NCBI RefSeq assembly: GCF_001463905.1
Contig: NZ_BBWR01000012.1
Location: 266,183-330,182, forward strand
Reading direction: 5' to 3'
Length of the DNA: 64,000 nucleotides
Source: Aureimonas frigidaquae
Lineage (GTDB): Bacteria > Pseudomonadota > Alphaproteobacteria > Rhizobiales > Rhizobiaceae
The notes beneath the pieces are model-generated. The model was not told the DNA's origin. It saw only the letters and a list, made by a program, of their open reading frames with translations, and did not search any database. Made by a program: the position numbers and the translations under genes. How positions within the stretch are numbered: position 1 is the stretch's first letter; every line of letters starts with the position of its first letter. Of the stretch, positions 24,407-32,000 are shown piece by piece.

Positions 24407-25429
24407 ATGTACCGAAGCCTCCGGCGCCATCTGAGCCCTGAGCCGTTCCGCCCCATGACGGACCGCGTGCGGAGCGTCATGCCCGGCCTGTTGACGGCAG
24501 TCGTCATTGCCATGGCTGCAGCCTTCCTGTCGGACAATTATAGCGGCCCCGTCATGCTGTTCGCGCTGCTCCTCGGCATTGCCTTCAACTTTCTGTCGAC
24601 GGAGTCGGCCTGCAAACCCGGCATCGACTTTGCCTCCCGCACGGTCCTGCGGCTGGGTGTGGCGCTGCTCGGTGTCAGGATCACCCTGTCCGACGCCATG
24701 GCACTGGGGCCGACACCGCTGATCCTAGCCGTATTAGGCGTTGCCACCACCATCGGCGCCGGCATCGTCCTGGCCCGGCTCCTGGGCTTCGACAGGCTGT
24801 TCGGCGTGCTGACGGGCGGCGCGGTCGGCATATGCGGCGCGTCCGCGGCCCTGGCCATCGCGTCGGTCCTGCCCAGGCGTGCGGATGGCGGGGAAAGCGA
24901 TACGATCTTCACCGTGGTCATGGTCACGACGCTGTCGACCGTGGCCATGGTCGTCTATCCCGTGCTCCTGCAGCAGGGTCCGTTCACGGACATCCAGTCC
25001 GGCATCTTCCTCGGCGCGACGATCCACGACGTGGCGCAGGTCGTGGGCGCCGGCTACAGCATATCGACCGATGCCGGTGACGCGGCCACGCTGACCAAGC
25101 TCCTGCGTGTCGCCATGCTGGTGCCCGTGGTGCTCGTCATCTCCATCCTCGTGTCCCGTGGACGGGGCGAGGGTCGTGTCGGCCTGCCCGGCTTTCTCGT
25201 CGGCTTCGTGGCGCTTGTCATCGTCAACAGCCTGGGCCTCGTCCCTGGCGTCGTGGCCACCTTCCTGTCCGACCTGTCGCGCTGGGCCCTGGTTGCGGCC
25301 ATCGCGGCACTCGGCATGAAGACGATGCTGGGTCAGATCGCGACGGTCGGTCCGCGCGCGCTTGTCCTGGTGTTGCTCGAAACGGTCTGGATCGCCCTGT
25401 TGGGCCTGGCCGTCATAGCCTGTCGTTAA
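24407..25429 (+). CDS. suyZ: YeiH-type membrane protein (UPF0324), putative sulfite/sulfate exporter
   Basis: About 340 residues from ATG 24407; ATG 24455 is also plausible as no strong ribosome site marks either. About ten membrane helices with family segments FALLLGIAFNFL, LRLGVALLGVRITL (about 73-86), GICGASAALAIASVLP (about 140-155) and GIFLGATIHDVAQVVGAGYS (about 200-219). Members of this family accompany sulfonate-degradation genes, where they are proposed to export sulfite or sulfate. Divergent from the GntR regulator and followed by the TctC-type binding protein. The transported ion is inferred only from context. Confidence 0.72.
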   Translation: MYRSLRRHLSPEPFRPMTDRVRSVMPGLLTAVVIAMAAAFLSDNYSGPVMLFALLLGIAFNFLSTESACKPGIDFASRTVLRLGVALLGVRITLSDAMALGPTPLILAVLGVATTIGAGIVLARLLGFDRLFGVLTGGAVGICGASAALAIASVLPRRADGGESDTIFTVVMVTTLSTVAMVVYPVLLQQGPFTDIQSGIFLGATIHDVAQVVGAGYSISTDAGDAATLTKLLRVAMLVPVVLVISILVSRGRGEGRVGLPGFLVGFVALVIVNSLGLVPGVVATFLSDLSRWALVAAIAALGMKTMLGQIATVGPRALVLVLLETVWIALLGLAVIACR

Positions 25430-25515
25430 GTTCAGCCGCGCCGCTGCATAACAGGAAAAAGACGAAACAGCGGTTGCGGATGCCAGCCTGTGTAAGAAGC
25501 AAAAGGGAGGAAACC

Positions 25516-26499
25516 ATGCTTCTGAAAACTGCTCGATGCATCGCCTCGCTCGTCGCCGTCGGTGCCATGGCCACAGGCGCCCTGGCGCAATCGGCCTATC
25601 CCGATAAGCCCATCACCCTTGTGGTTCCCTACTCCGCCGGCGGCCCCACCGACACGGTTGCCCGCGTTGTCGGGCAGGCCATGAGCGATGAGCTCGGGCA
25701 ACAGATCCTGGTCCAGAACGTGGGCGGCGCCGGCGGGACGCTCGGCTCCGGCCAGGTCGCGGCAGCCGCTCCGGATGGCTATACGCTGCTCATCCACCAT
25801 ATCGGCCTGGCATCGGCGCCGACCATGTATCCCAAGCTGAACTTCGACCCGATCGCCGACTTCGCGCCGATCGGCCTCGTCACGGATGCACCGATGGCTG
25901 TCATCGCTCGCAAGAACCTTGCGGCGAACACGATGGGCGAGCTCATCGCGGCCATCAAGGCGGATGGAGAAACCATGACGCTGGCCCACGGGGGCAATGG
26001 CGGCGCGGCCCATCTGTGCGGCATGCTCCTGCAGGAGGCGACCGGGGTGCAGATGGTGACCGTTCCCTACCAGGGCACGGCACCGGCCATGACGGATATC
26101 CTCGGCGGCCAGGTCGACCTGATGTGCGACCAGACCACCAATACGGTGTCGCAGATCCGCAATGGCGATGTGAAGGCCTATGCCGTGACCTCCGCGACGC
26201 GGGTCGCATCCCTGCCCGACGTGCCGACGACCGCCGAGGCCGGCCTGCCCGAGCTGACGGTCGGCGTCTGGCATGGACTTTACGGGCCGGCCGGCATGGA
26301 CCCGCAGATCGTTCAGACACTGGATGCGGCGCTCAAGAAGGCGCTCGCCAATGAAACGGTGATCCAGCGCCTGGCCGATATCGGCACGACACCCGCCGCG
26401 CAGGAGGAGGCGACCCCCGATGCGTTGAAGGAAAAGCTGGCCTCGCAGATCGATCTCTGGCGCCCGCTCATCCAGAAGGCAGGCGTCTACGCTCAGTAA
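25516..26499 (+). CDS. slcH: TctC/Bug-type periplasmic binding protein, probable sulfolactate binder
   Basis: 327 residues from ATG 25516 with GGGAGG 5 bases before. Signal peptide (about 1-24, GALAQ), then the tripartite tricarboxylate transporter binding fold: YPDKPITLVVPYSAGGPTD (about 26-44), GAGGTLGSGQVAAAAPDGYTLL, VPYQGTAPAMTDILGGQVDLM (about 185-205) and TTAEAGLPELTVGVWHGLYGPAG. Chromohalobacter sulfolactate clusters contain a member of this family named SlcH. The membrane partners TctA and TctB are absent nearby, so they must lie elsewhere or the protein serves another purpose. Confidence 0.75.
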   Translation: MLLKTARCIASLVAVGAMATGALAQSAYPDKPITLVVPYSAGGPTDTVARVVGQAMSDELGQQILVQNVGGAGGTLGSGQVAAAAPDGYTLLIHHIGLASAPTMYPKLNFDPIADFAPIGLVTDAPMAVIARKNLAANTMGELIAAIKADGETMTLAHGGNGGAAHLCGMLLQEATGVQMVTVPYQGTAPAMTDILGGQVDLMCDQTTNTVSQIRNGDVKAYAVTSATRVASLPDVPTTAEAGLPELTVGVWHGLYGPAGMDPQIVQTLDAALKKALANETVIQRLADIGTTPAAQEEATPDALKEKLASQIDLWRPLIQKAGVYAQ

Positions 26500-26520
26500 C
26501 CGCCGACACGCGGCATGCGT

Positions 26521-26558
26521 GTGGACTGCCGGACGATCCCTTCGACCGGCGGTTCCAC
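26521..26558. terminator. Imperfect hairpin between convergent slcH and hydrolase genes
   Basis: GTGGAcTGCCGG and CCGGCGGTTCCAC pair with a small internal loop around a 14-base loop, in the 69-bp gap between two convergent stops (26499 and 26569). No long T-run is present, so it is a possible bidirectional terminator only. Confidence 0.35.
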
Positions 26559-26568
26559 GCGTGCCCCG

Positions 26569-27264
26569 TTACTTCTGAGCTGATGCCTGCAGTTCGCGTA
26601 CGAATGCGTCGGCCGTGCGCACGCGGGCATAATGCCCGTCCATCGCTTCGACGCTCTGCCTGTGGTTGTCGTCCCCGTAGGCGGCGCAGCCATCCTCGAT
26701 CATCGTGACGAGGAACCCGCGGTCGGCAGCGTCGCGGATCGCCGATTCCACGCATTGATCCGTGACGACGCCCATGATGACGAGGTAATCCACGCCGAGA
26801 TTGCGCAGCACATATTCGATGTTGGTCGCGTTGAAGATGCCGGAGGCCGTCTTGGGGATGATGATCTCGTCACCCTGCGGCCCGACCTCGGGTATGACCC
26901 TGGCTTCGAAAGAGCCCTTGGCGGCGTGCAAGCGCGAGATCTTGTGGTCGAGGCTGCGGTCCCGGCCATCGGCCGTCAGGCTTTCGATGACGGTGAAGAT
27001 GACCTCGACCCCGGCCGCACGGGCTGCCGCCAGGATCTTGCGCTGTGCGGGAATGACGACATCGGCGACCCGCTCGTAGAAGGCGGCATGCGCATTCTGC
27101 TTCGTCCCCGGCTGCCGGGCCAGTTCACGCTCGCGCAGGCCGACTTCCATCTCCTGCATGTCGACAGACAGGATCGCGGTGCGGGCCGGATCGACAGGGC
27201 GCTCCCTGTAGGATGCGCCCTCGCTCTCGACCGCTTCGCGCACGATCCGCGGATGCCGGCTCAT
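26569..27264 (-). CDS. Isochorismatase-fold cysteine hydrolase (paralogue of 34118-34771)
   Basis: 231 residues from the ATG complementary to 27262-27264, with AAGGGGGTG upstream on the minus strand. The family triad is visible: Asp in AILSVDMQ, Lys in IIPKTASGIFN and nucleophile Cys in GVVTDQCVESAIRDAADRGF. Such enzymes hydrolyse amides or ureides such as N-carbamoylsarcosine, biuret or nicotinamide. It shares TVIESLTADGRDRS exactly with the second copy 7 kb away. Divergent from livG across 109 bp, so it probably belongs to the Liv transporter's pathway. Substrate unknown. Confidence 0.8.
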   Translation of the reverse strand: MSRHPRIVREAVESEGASYRERPVDPARTAILSVDMQEMEVGLRERELARQPGTKQNAHAAFYERVADVVIPAQRKILAAARAAGVEVIFTVIESLTADGRDRSLDHKISRLHAAKGSFEARVIPEVGPQGDEIIIPKTASGIFNATNIEYVLRNLGVDYLVIMGVVTDQCVESAIRDAADRGFLVTMIEDGCAAYGDDNHRQSVEAMDGHYARVRTADAFVRELQASAQK

Positions 27265-27292
27265 ACCCACCCCCTTTGAAAAATCATCTGAT

Positions 27293-27321
27293 ACAGAATT
27301 GCACGTTTCAGATATTTCTGT
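27293..27321. promoter_or_regulatory. Inverted repeat in hydrolase/livG divergent promoter region
   Basis: ACAGAA (27293-27298) and TTCTGT (27316-27321) form an inverted repeat with a 17-base spacer in the AT-rich divergent region. The arms are short; it is a candidate operator for the RpiR regulator at 34684-35613. Confidence 0.3.
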
Positions 27322-27373
27322 AAGCATTGTTCCAGACACGGTTCAACCCTACGAAAACACGACGCGCGGGCGA

Positions 27374-28159
27374 ATGGACGCACCCTTGCTGGAAGCCGAT
27401 GGACTGGCCCGACGCTTCGGAGGGGTCGTGGCGTTGGATGGCTATGGCATCAGGCTGCGGCCGCGTGAGCTCGTCGGCCTGATCGGGCCGAACGGCGCGG
27501 GGAAGACGACGGCGTTCAATCTTCTGACCGGCGTCCTTGCGCCGACATCCGGCGCGATCTCCTGCGCGGGCACGCAATTGACCGGCAAGGGGCCGGAATC
27601 CTTCGCGCAGGCGGGCATTGCCCGCACCTTCCAGAACATTCGCCTGTTTCCGCAATTGTCGGTTCTTCAGAATGCCGCATCCGGCTGCACCATGCGCCGC
27701 GGCCCCGGTTGGCTGGCCACCGTGATGGGCGTGCCGGCCGCCCGGAACGCCGAGCGCGATATTGACGCATTCGCGCACCTGCAGCTCGAACGGGTGGGGC
27801 TTGCCGATCTGGCCGATCGCAAGGCCGGCTCCCTGCCCTATGGGCATCAACGCAAGCTGGAGATTGCGCGCGCCCTGGCTACGGAGCCGAAAGTGCTGCT
27901 CCTCGACGAGCCGGCCGCCGGCATGAACCCGAGCGAAACGGCCGGATTGGTGGCCATGCTGCGGGAGCTGCATGCCACACTCGACATCGGCATCGTCCTG
28001 GTCGAGCACGACATGAAGCTCGTCATGGGCCTGTGCCAACGCATCCAGGTGCTCGACCGGGGCAAGCTGATCGCGGAGGGCAGCCCTGAGGAGATCCGGT
28101 CGAATGCCGATGTGGTGACGGCCTATCTGGGCAGGCGAAGGAGCCGGGCGCATGCTTGA
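27374..28159 (+). CDS. livG: Branched-chain-amino-acid-type ABC ATP-binding protein, LivG-like
   Basis: 261 residues from ATG 27374; 25 in-frame upstream residues lie in the divergent promoter region and are rejected. Walker A GPNGAGKTT, the Liv-specific GIARTFQNIRLFPQLSVLQN (about 83-102), signature LPYGHQRKLEIARAL (the LSGGQ is replaced, as in LivG proteins), Walker B LLLDEPAAGMNPSE and H-loop EHDMKLVMGL. First gene of a five-gene ABC operon with 4- to 8-bp overlaps. Substrate may be an amino acid, amide or urea-like compound rather than leucine. Confidence 0.88.
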   Translation: MDAPLLEADGLARRFGGVVALDGYGIRLRPRELVGLIGPNGAGKTTAFNLLTGVLAPTSGAISCAGTQLTGKGPESFAQAGIARTFQNIRLFPQLSVLQNAASGCTMRRGPGWLATVMGVPAARNAERDIDAFAHLQLERVGLADLADRKAGSLPYGHQRKLEIARALATEPKVLLLDEPAAGMNPSETAGLVAMLRELHATLDIGIVLVEHDMKLVMGLCQRIQVLDRGKLIAEGSPEEIRSNADVVTAYLGRRRSRAHA

Positions 28160-28871
28160 TCTTCGCGACCTCGACGTGTGGCGCGGCCCCTCCCATGTCC
28201 TGCGGAACCTGTCCCTGACCGTCGCGCAGGGCGAGATCGTGGCCCTGATCGGCGGCAATGGCGCCGGCAAGACATCGACCCTGATGACCATCAGCGGCCT
28301 GTTGCGTCCGCGGGCCGGCACGGTGACCTTCGACGGCAAGCCCATTCACCGCATGCCGCCCGAGCGGATCGTTTCCATGGGGCTGGCGCAATGTCCGGAA
28401 GGCCGGCAGGTCTTTTCCAGCCTGACCATTGCCGAAAACCTCGCCATGGGCGCCTTTCTGCGGCGCGACGATCGTGTCGCCCAGGATCTCGAACGCGTTC
28501 ATACGCTGTTCCCCATCCTGCGCGAGCGCGCCGCCATGCGGGCCGGCAATCTGTCCGGCGGCGAGCAGATGATGCTGGCGATCGGGCGTGCGCTGATGGC
28601 CAATCCCCGCCTTCTCCTGCTCGACGAACCCTCGCTGGGCCTTGCGCCCCAGATGATCGACCGGATCTTCGACGTGGTCGAGGCCATTGCCCGGGACGGC
28701 GTGACGGTGCTCCTGGTCGAGCAGAACGCCATGATGGCGCTCGAGATCGCCGACAGGGCCTATGTCATCGAAAACGGCTCCATCGTCCTGTCCGGCACGG
28801 GAGCGGAGCTGATCGAGGATCCCAAGGTACACGAGGCCTATCTCGGCTTCGAGACGGAGCCGTCGGCATGA
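28152..28871 (+). CDS. livF: Branched-chain-amino-acid-type ABC ATP-binding protein, LivF-like
   Basis: 239 residues; starts 8 bp before the livG stop. Walker A GGNGAGKTS, CPEGRQVFSSLTIAENLAMGAF (LivF-type Q-loop region), signature LSGGEQMMLAIGRAL, Walker B LLLLDEPSLGLAPQM and H-loop VEQNAMMALEIADRAYV. Second ATPase of the heterodimeric Liv-type importer. Confidence 0.88.
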   Translation: MLDLRDLDVWRGPSHVLRNLSLTVAQGEIVALIGGNGAGKTSTLMTISGLLRPRAGTVTFDGKPIHRMPPERIVSMGLAQCPEGRQVFSSLTIAENLAMGAFLRRDDRVAQDLERVHTLFPILRERAAMRAGNLSGGEQMMLAIGRALMANPRLLLLDEPSLGLAPQMIDRIFDVVEAIARDGVTVLLVEQNAMMALEIADRAYVIENGSIVLSGTGAELIEDPKVHEAYLGFETEPSA

Positions 28872-29761
28872 GCGCCTATCTCATCCAGCAGATCGTCAAC
28901 GGGCTGGTCCTCGGCTCCATGTATGCGCTGGTCGCCGTCGGCTTTTCGATGATCTACTCGATCGTGCGGCTGATCAATTTCGCGCAGGGCGACATCGTGA
29001 TGATCGGCGCCCTCACCGCCGTCTTCTGCCTGATGGCGCTTGGCCTGCCCCTGTGGGTGACGGTCCTCGCCACGCTGGCGGCAGGTGCGGCCCTGGCCGC
29101 CCTGATCGAAGTGCTCGTCTTCCGTCCGCAGCGTGGCGCTCCGCAGGTGAACGGCTTCATCACCTCGCTTGCCGTGTCCATCCTGATCCAGAACCTGGGC
29201 GTCATGCTCCTGTCGGCGCAGCCGCGCCCGCTGCGCCTTCCGTCCGAATGGCGCGGGGGCATCGACATGTTCGGCGCGCGTCTGTCCATGCTGGATATTG
29301 GCATCTTCGTCTCGACGGCGGTCAGCCTTGCCGGGCTGGTCTACTTCGTCCGCTTCACGCGGATGGGCATTGCCATGCGCGCCACGTCGGAAAACCTGAC
29401 GGCGGCGCGGTTGATGGGCATTCCCGTCAACCGCGTGGTGATGACCGCCTTTGCCGTCGGCGGCGCGCTGGCCGGGCTGGCCGGCCTTCTCTGGGGCGGG
29501 CGCTATGGCCAGGTCGACCCGCTAATGGGCTTCGTTCCGGGCCTGAAGGCCTTCGTGGCCGCCGTGATCGGTGGCGTCGGAAGCCTGACCGGGGCGGTCC
29601 TGGGCGGTTTTCTGCTCGGCCTTGCCGAGGTGCTGCTGGTGGGCCTTCTCCCGCAGGAATTCGGCGCCTACCGCGATGCCTTCGTCTTCGCCCTGCTCAT
29701 CGTGGTGCTCCTGGTTCTTCCCTCCGGCCTGATGGGCCATTCGACGGAGGAGCGGGCATGA
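28868..29761 (+). CDS. livH: Branched-chain-amino-acid-type ABC permease, LivH-like
   Basis: 297 residues from ATG 28868, which overlaps livF by 4 bp; the longer open frame runs inside livF. Family start LIQQIVNGLVLGSMYALVAV, then MIYSIVRLINFAQGDIVMIG and MRATSENLTAARLMGIPVNRV (EAA-type coupling loop, about 175-195), and GLKAFVAAVIGGVGSLTGAVLGG. About eight membrane helices. Inner-membrane subunit paired with LivM. Confidence 0.88.
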   Translation: MSAYLIQQIVNGLVLGSMYALVAVGFSMIYSIVRLINFAQGDIVMIGALTAVFCLMALGLPLWVTVLATLAAGAALAALIEVLVFRPQRGAPQVNGFITSLAVSILIQNLGVMLLSAQPRPLRLPSEWRGGIDMFGARLSMLDIGIFVSTAVSLAGLVYFVRFTRMGIAMRATSENLTAARLMGIPVNRVVMTAFAVGGALAGLAGLLWGGRYGQVDPLMGFVPGLKAFVAAVIGGVGSLTGAVLGGFLLGLAEVLLVGLLPQEFGAYRDAFVFALLIVVLLVLPSGLMGHSTEERA

Positions 29762-30765
29762 GGCGGGTTCCTGCGGCGCGGCTGGCGTTCCTCGTCACCG
29801 GCATCCTGGTCATGGCCGGCGCCTTCCTGGCCGGTCATGTGCTGACGCCCTTCCAGCAGACCATGGTCGGCTTTGCCGGCATCAACATCATCCTGGCCGT
29901 CAGCCTGAGCTTCTCCAACGGGCTGACGGGCCTGTTCTCGCTCGGGCATCCGGCCTTCATGATGGTCGGTGGCTATACGGCTGCGATCCTGACCTTTCCG
30001 GCCGCCCGCAAGGCGATGATGATGCCGGCCCTGCCGGACGCCGTCGCCGGGATCGAGGCCCCGTTCATCGTGGCGACGCTGGCCGGCGGCATGCTCGCCG
30101 CGCTGGTGGCGCTCATCTCCGGCTTCCCCGTGCTGCGCCTGAAAGGTCATTACCTTGCCGTCGCCACGATCGGGCTGATCGTCATCCTGCGGGTCGTCGT
30201 CAACAATGCCGATGGCGTCACGCGCGGCGCCATCGGCATTTCCGGCATACCACGCCTGTCCACCCTGCCCTGGATCTTCGGTTGGGCGCTCCTGACGCTC
30301 TTCGTCCTGTGGCGCCTCAAGCACGGGGCGCCCGGACGCGCCCTGATGGCGATCCGCGAAAACGAGCTTGCCGCCGCCGCCATCGGCGTCGACCGCGCGG
30401 CCGGCCGGATGAAGGCTTTCGTGCTCGGTGCGTTCTTCGCAGGTGTCGGCGGCGCGCTCTGGGCGCATCTCGTCACCAACCTGACGCCCGCCTCCTTCGG
30501 CATACCCTTGGCCTTCATGCTGGTGGCGATGGTCGTCATCGGCGGCAGCGGCAGCCTGATCGGCGCTGCCGTGGCGGCCATCGCCCTCAGCATCGTCGGC
30601 GAGGTGATGCGCCCGATCGAGCGCGATCTCGGCGCCTATGGCCTGATGCAGATCACCATCGCGCTCACCCTGATCGCGGTCATGCTGCTGCGCCCGAGCG
30701 GGCTGTTCGGCGGCGGCGAGCCGATATCCGATACATTCCCCCCGAAACGAAGGAGCATGCAATGA
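29758..30765 (+). CDS. livM: Branched-chain-amino-acid-type ABC permease, LivM-like
   Basis: 335 residues from ATG 29758 (4-bp overlap with livH). Family segments: GLTGLFSLGHPAFMMVGGYTAA (about 63-84), LRLKGHYLAVATIGLIVILR, ALMAIRENELAAAAIGVD (coupling loop) and VVIGGSGSLIGAAVAA. About nine to ten membrane helices. The stop overlaps the livK start. Confidence 0.88.
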   Translation: MRRVPAARLAFLVTGILVMAGAFLAGHVLTPFQQTMVGFAGINIILAVSLSFSNGLTGLFSLGHPAFMMVGGYTAAILTFPAARKAMMMPALPDAVAGIEAPFIVATLAGGMLAALVALISGFPVLRLKGHYLAVATIGLIVILRVVVNNADGVTRGAIGISGIPRLSTLPWIFGWALLTLFVLWRLKHGAPGRALMAIRENELAAAAIGVDRAAGRMKAFVLGAFFAGVGGALWAHLVTNLTPASFGIPLAFMLVAMVVIGGSGSLIGAAVAAIALSIVGEVMRPIERDLGAYGLMQITIALTLIAVMLLRPSGLFGGGEPISDTFPPKRRSMQ

Positions 30766-31937
30766 AGCGCAGACATTTCCTCGCCGGCGCCGGCCTGTTG
30801 ACCCTGGCGGCCACCTTCACTGTCTCGGCGCCCTCCATCGTGCTGGCGCAGGATGGGCCGATTCGCATTGCCGCGCTCTACAACCTGACCGGTGGCATGT
30901 CGTCCATCGACGCGCCGGCGCTGAACGGCGCGCGCCTCAAAGCCAAGGAGATCAACGATGCGGGCGGCATCGACGGCCGCCAGGTCGAGATCGTCGCCTA
31001 CGATACGCGGACGGACCAGGGGGCCACGGCGACAGCGGCGCAGGAGGCCGTCTCGGCCGATGTCGTGGCCGGTATCGGCTATGGCGACACGACCTTCGTC
31101 ATGGCTGCGGCGCCCACCTTCCAGAGCGCCGGCATCCCCTTCGTCACCTCCGGCGCGACGCACCCCAAGCTGCCCGAATGGGTGGGCGACCATATGTTCA
31201 TGACGGCCTTCGGCGATGACGACCAGTCCTTCGCCATTGCCGACTATGCGATCGACGAGCTCAAGCTCGACAACGTCATGGTGTGGACCGACAATTCCAT
31301 GGACTTCACCAAGGCGCTGTCGACCTTCTTCAAGGAGCGTTACGCGGAGCGCGGCAAAACCATCTTGGAGGATGTGTCCTTCATGATGGGCGATACGGAC
31401 TTTTCGGGGCAGATCGCCCGATTGAAGGCGCTCGACCCGCAGCCCGACGCGGTCTTCATCTCGGCCATCCCGAGCGAGGCCGGCGTGACCGTGCGCCAGA
31501 TCCGCGAAGCGGGCCTCGACCTGCCGATCCTGTCGGGCGACGGCTTCGATACGCCGCTCGTGGCAGAGGTGCCAGGGCCGGACCTTGCCAACAAGGTCTA
31601 TTTCTCCACCCACACCTATCTTGCCGACGACCGGCCGGAGGTCGCGGCCTTCATCGCGGCCTACGAGAAGGAGTTCGGCACACCGCCGGAGAATGCCTTC
31701 GCGCCACTCGGCTACGACGCCGTCGGCCTTATCGCCAATGCCATCGAAACGGCGGGCAGCGCGGAGCCTTCCGCCATCCGCGACGCGCTCGCCAAGACCG
31801 AAGGCTTCAAGGCGGTCACCGGCGAGATCAGCTATTCACGCGCGACGATGGTGCCGCCCAAGCCGATCTCGATCGTCGGCGTCGATGGCGGGACATATTC
31901 GGTGCTGTCCATCTGGCGTCCGGAAAGCGCGCAGTAA
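30762..31937 (+). CDS. livK: Periplasmic amino-acid/amide binding protein, LivK-like
   Basis: 391 residues; AAGGAG lies 6 bases before ATG 30762, giving this gene its own strong ribosome site although it overlaps livM. Twin-arginine-like or Sec leader (MKRRHFLAGAGLL to IVLAQ, about residue 30), then a type I binding fold: IRIAALYNLTGGMSSIDAPALNGARLKAKEIN split over residues 34-65, GATHPKLPEWVGDHMF and GYDAVGLIANAIETAGS. It defines the transporter's substrate. Followed by a 10-bp hairpin before the ligase gene. Confidence 0.87.
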   Translation: MKRRHFLAGAGLLTLAATFTVSAPSIVLAQDGPIRIAALYNLTGGMSSIDAPALNGARLKAKEINDAGGIDGRQVEIVAYDTRTDQGATATAAQEAVSADVVAGIGYGDTTFVMAAAPTFQSAGIPFVTSGATHPKLPEWVGDHMFMTAFGDDDQSFAIADYAIDELKLDNVMVWTDNSMDFTKALSTFFKERYAERGKTILEDVSFMMGDTDFSGQIARLKALDPQPDAVFISAIPSEAGVTVRQIREAGLDLPILSGDGFDTPLVAEVPGPDLANKVYFSTHTYLADDRPEVAAFIAAYEKEFGTPPENAFAPLGYDAVGLIANAIETAGSAEPSAIRDALAKTEGFKAVTGEISYSRATMVPPKPISIVGVDGGTYSVLSIWRPESAQ

Positions 31938-31951
31938 GGCATTTCAGACCC

Positions 31952-31975
31952 GGGAGGCGGCTCTGGCCGCCTCCC
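31952..31975 (+). promoter_or_regulatory. GC-rich hairpin directly after livK
   Basis: GGGAGGCGGC (31952-31961) and GCCGCCTCCC (31966-31975) pair perfectly with the 4-base loop TCTG, 14 bases after the livK stop and 25 bases before the next gene. No T-run follows. Likely an mRNA-stabilising or partial-termination hairpin that raises the yield of the binding protein. Confidence 0.5.
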
Positions 31976-32000
31976 CCGACCCGTCATCAAAAGGTGCCCC

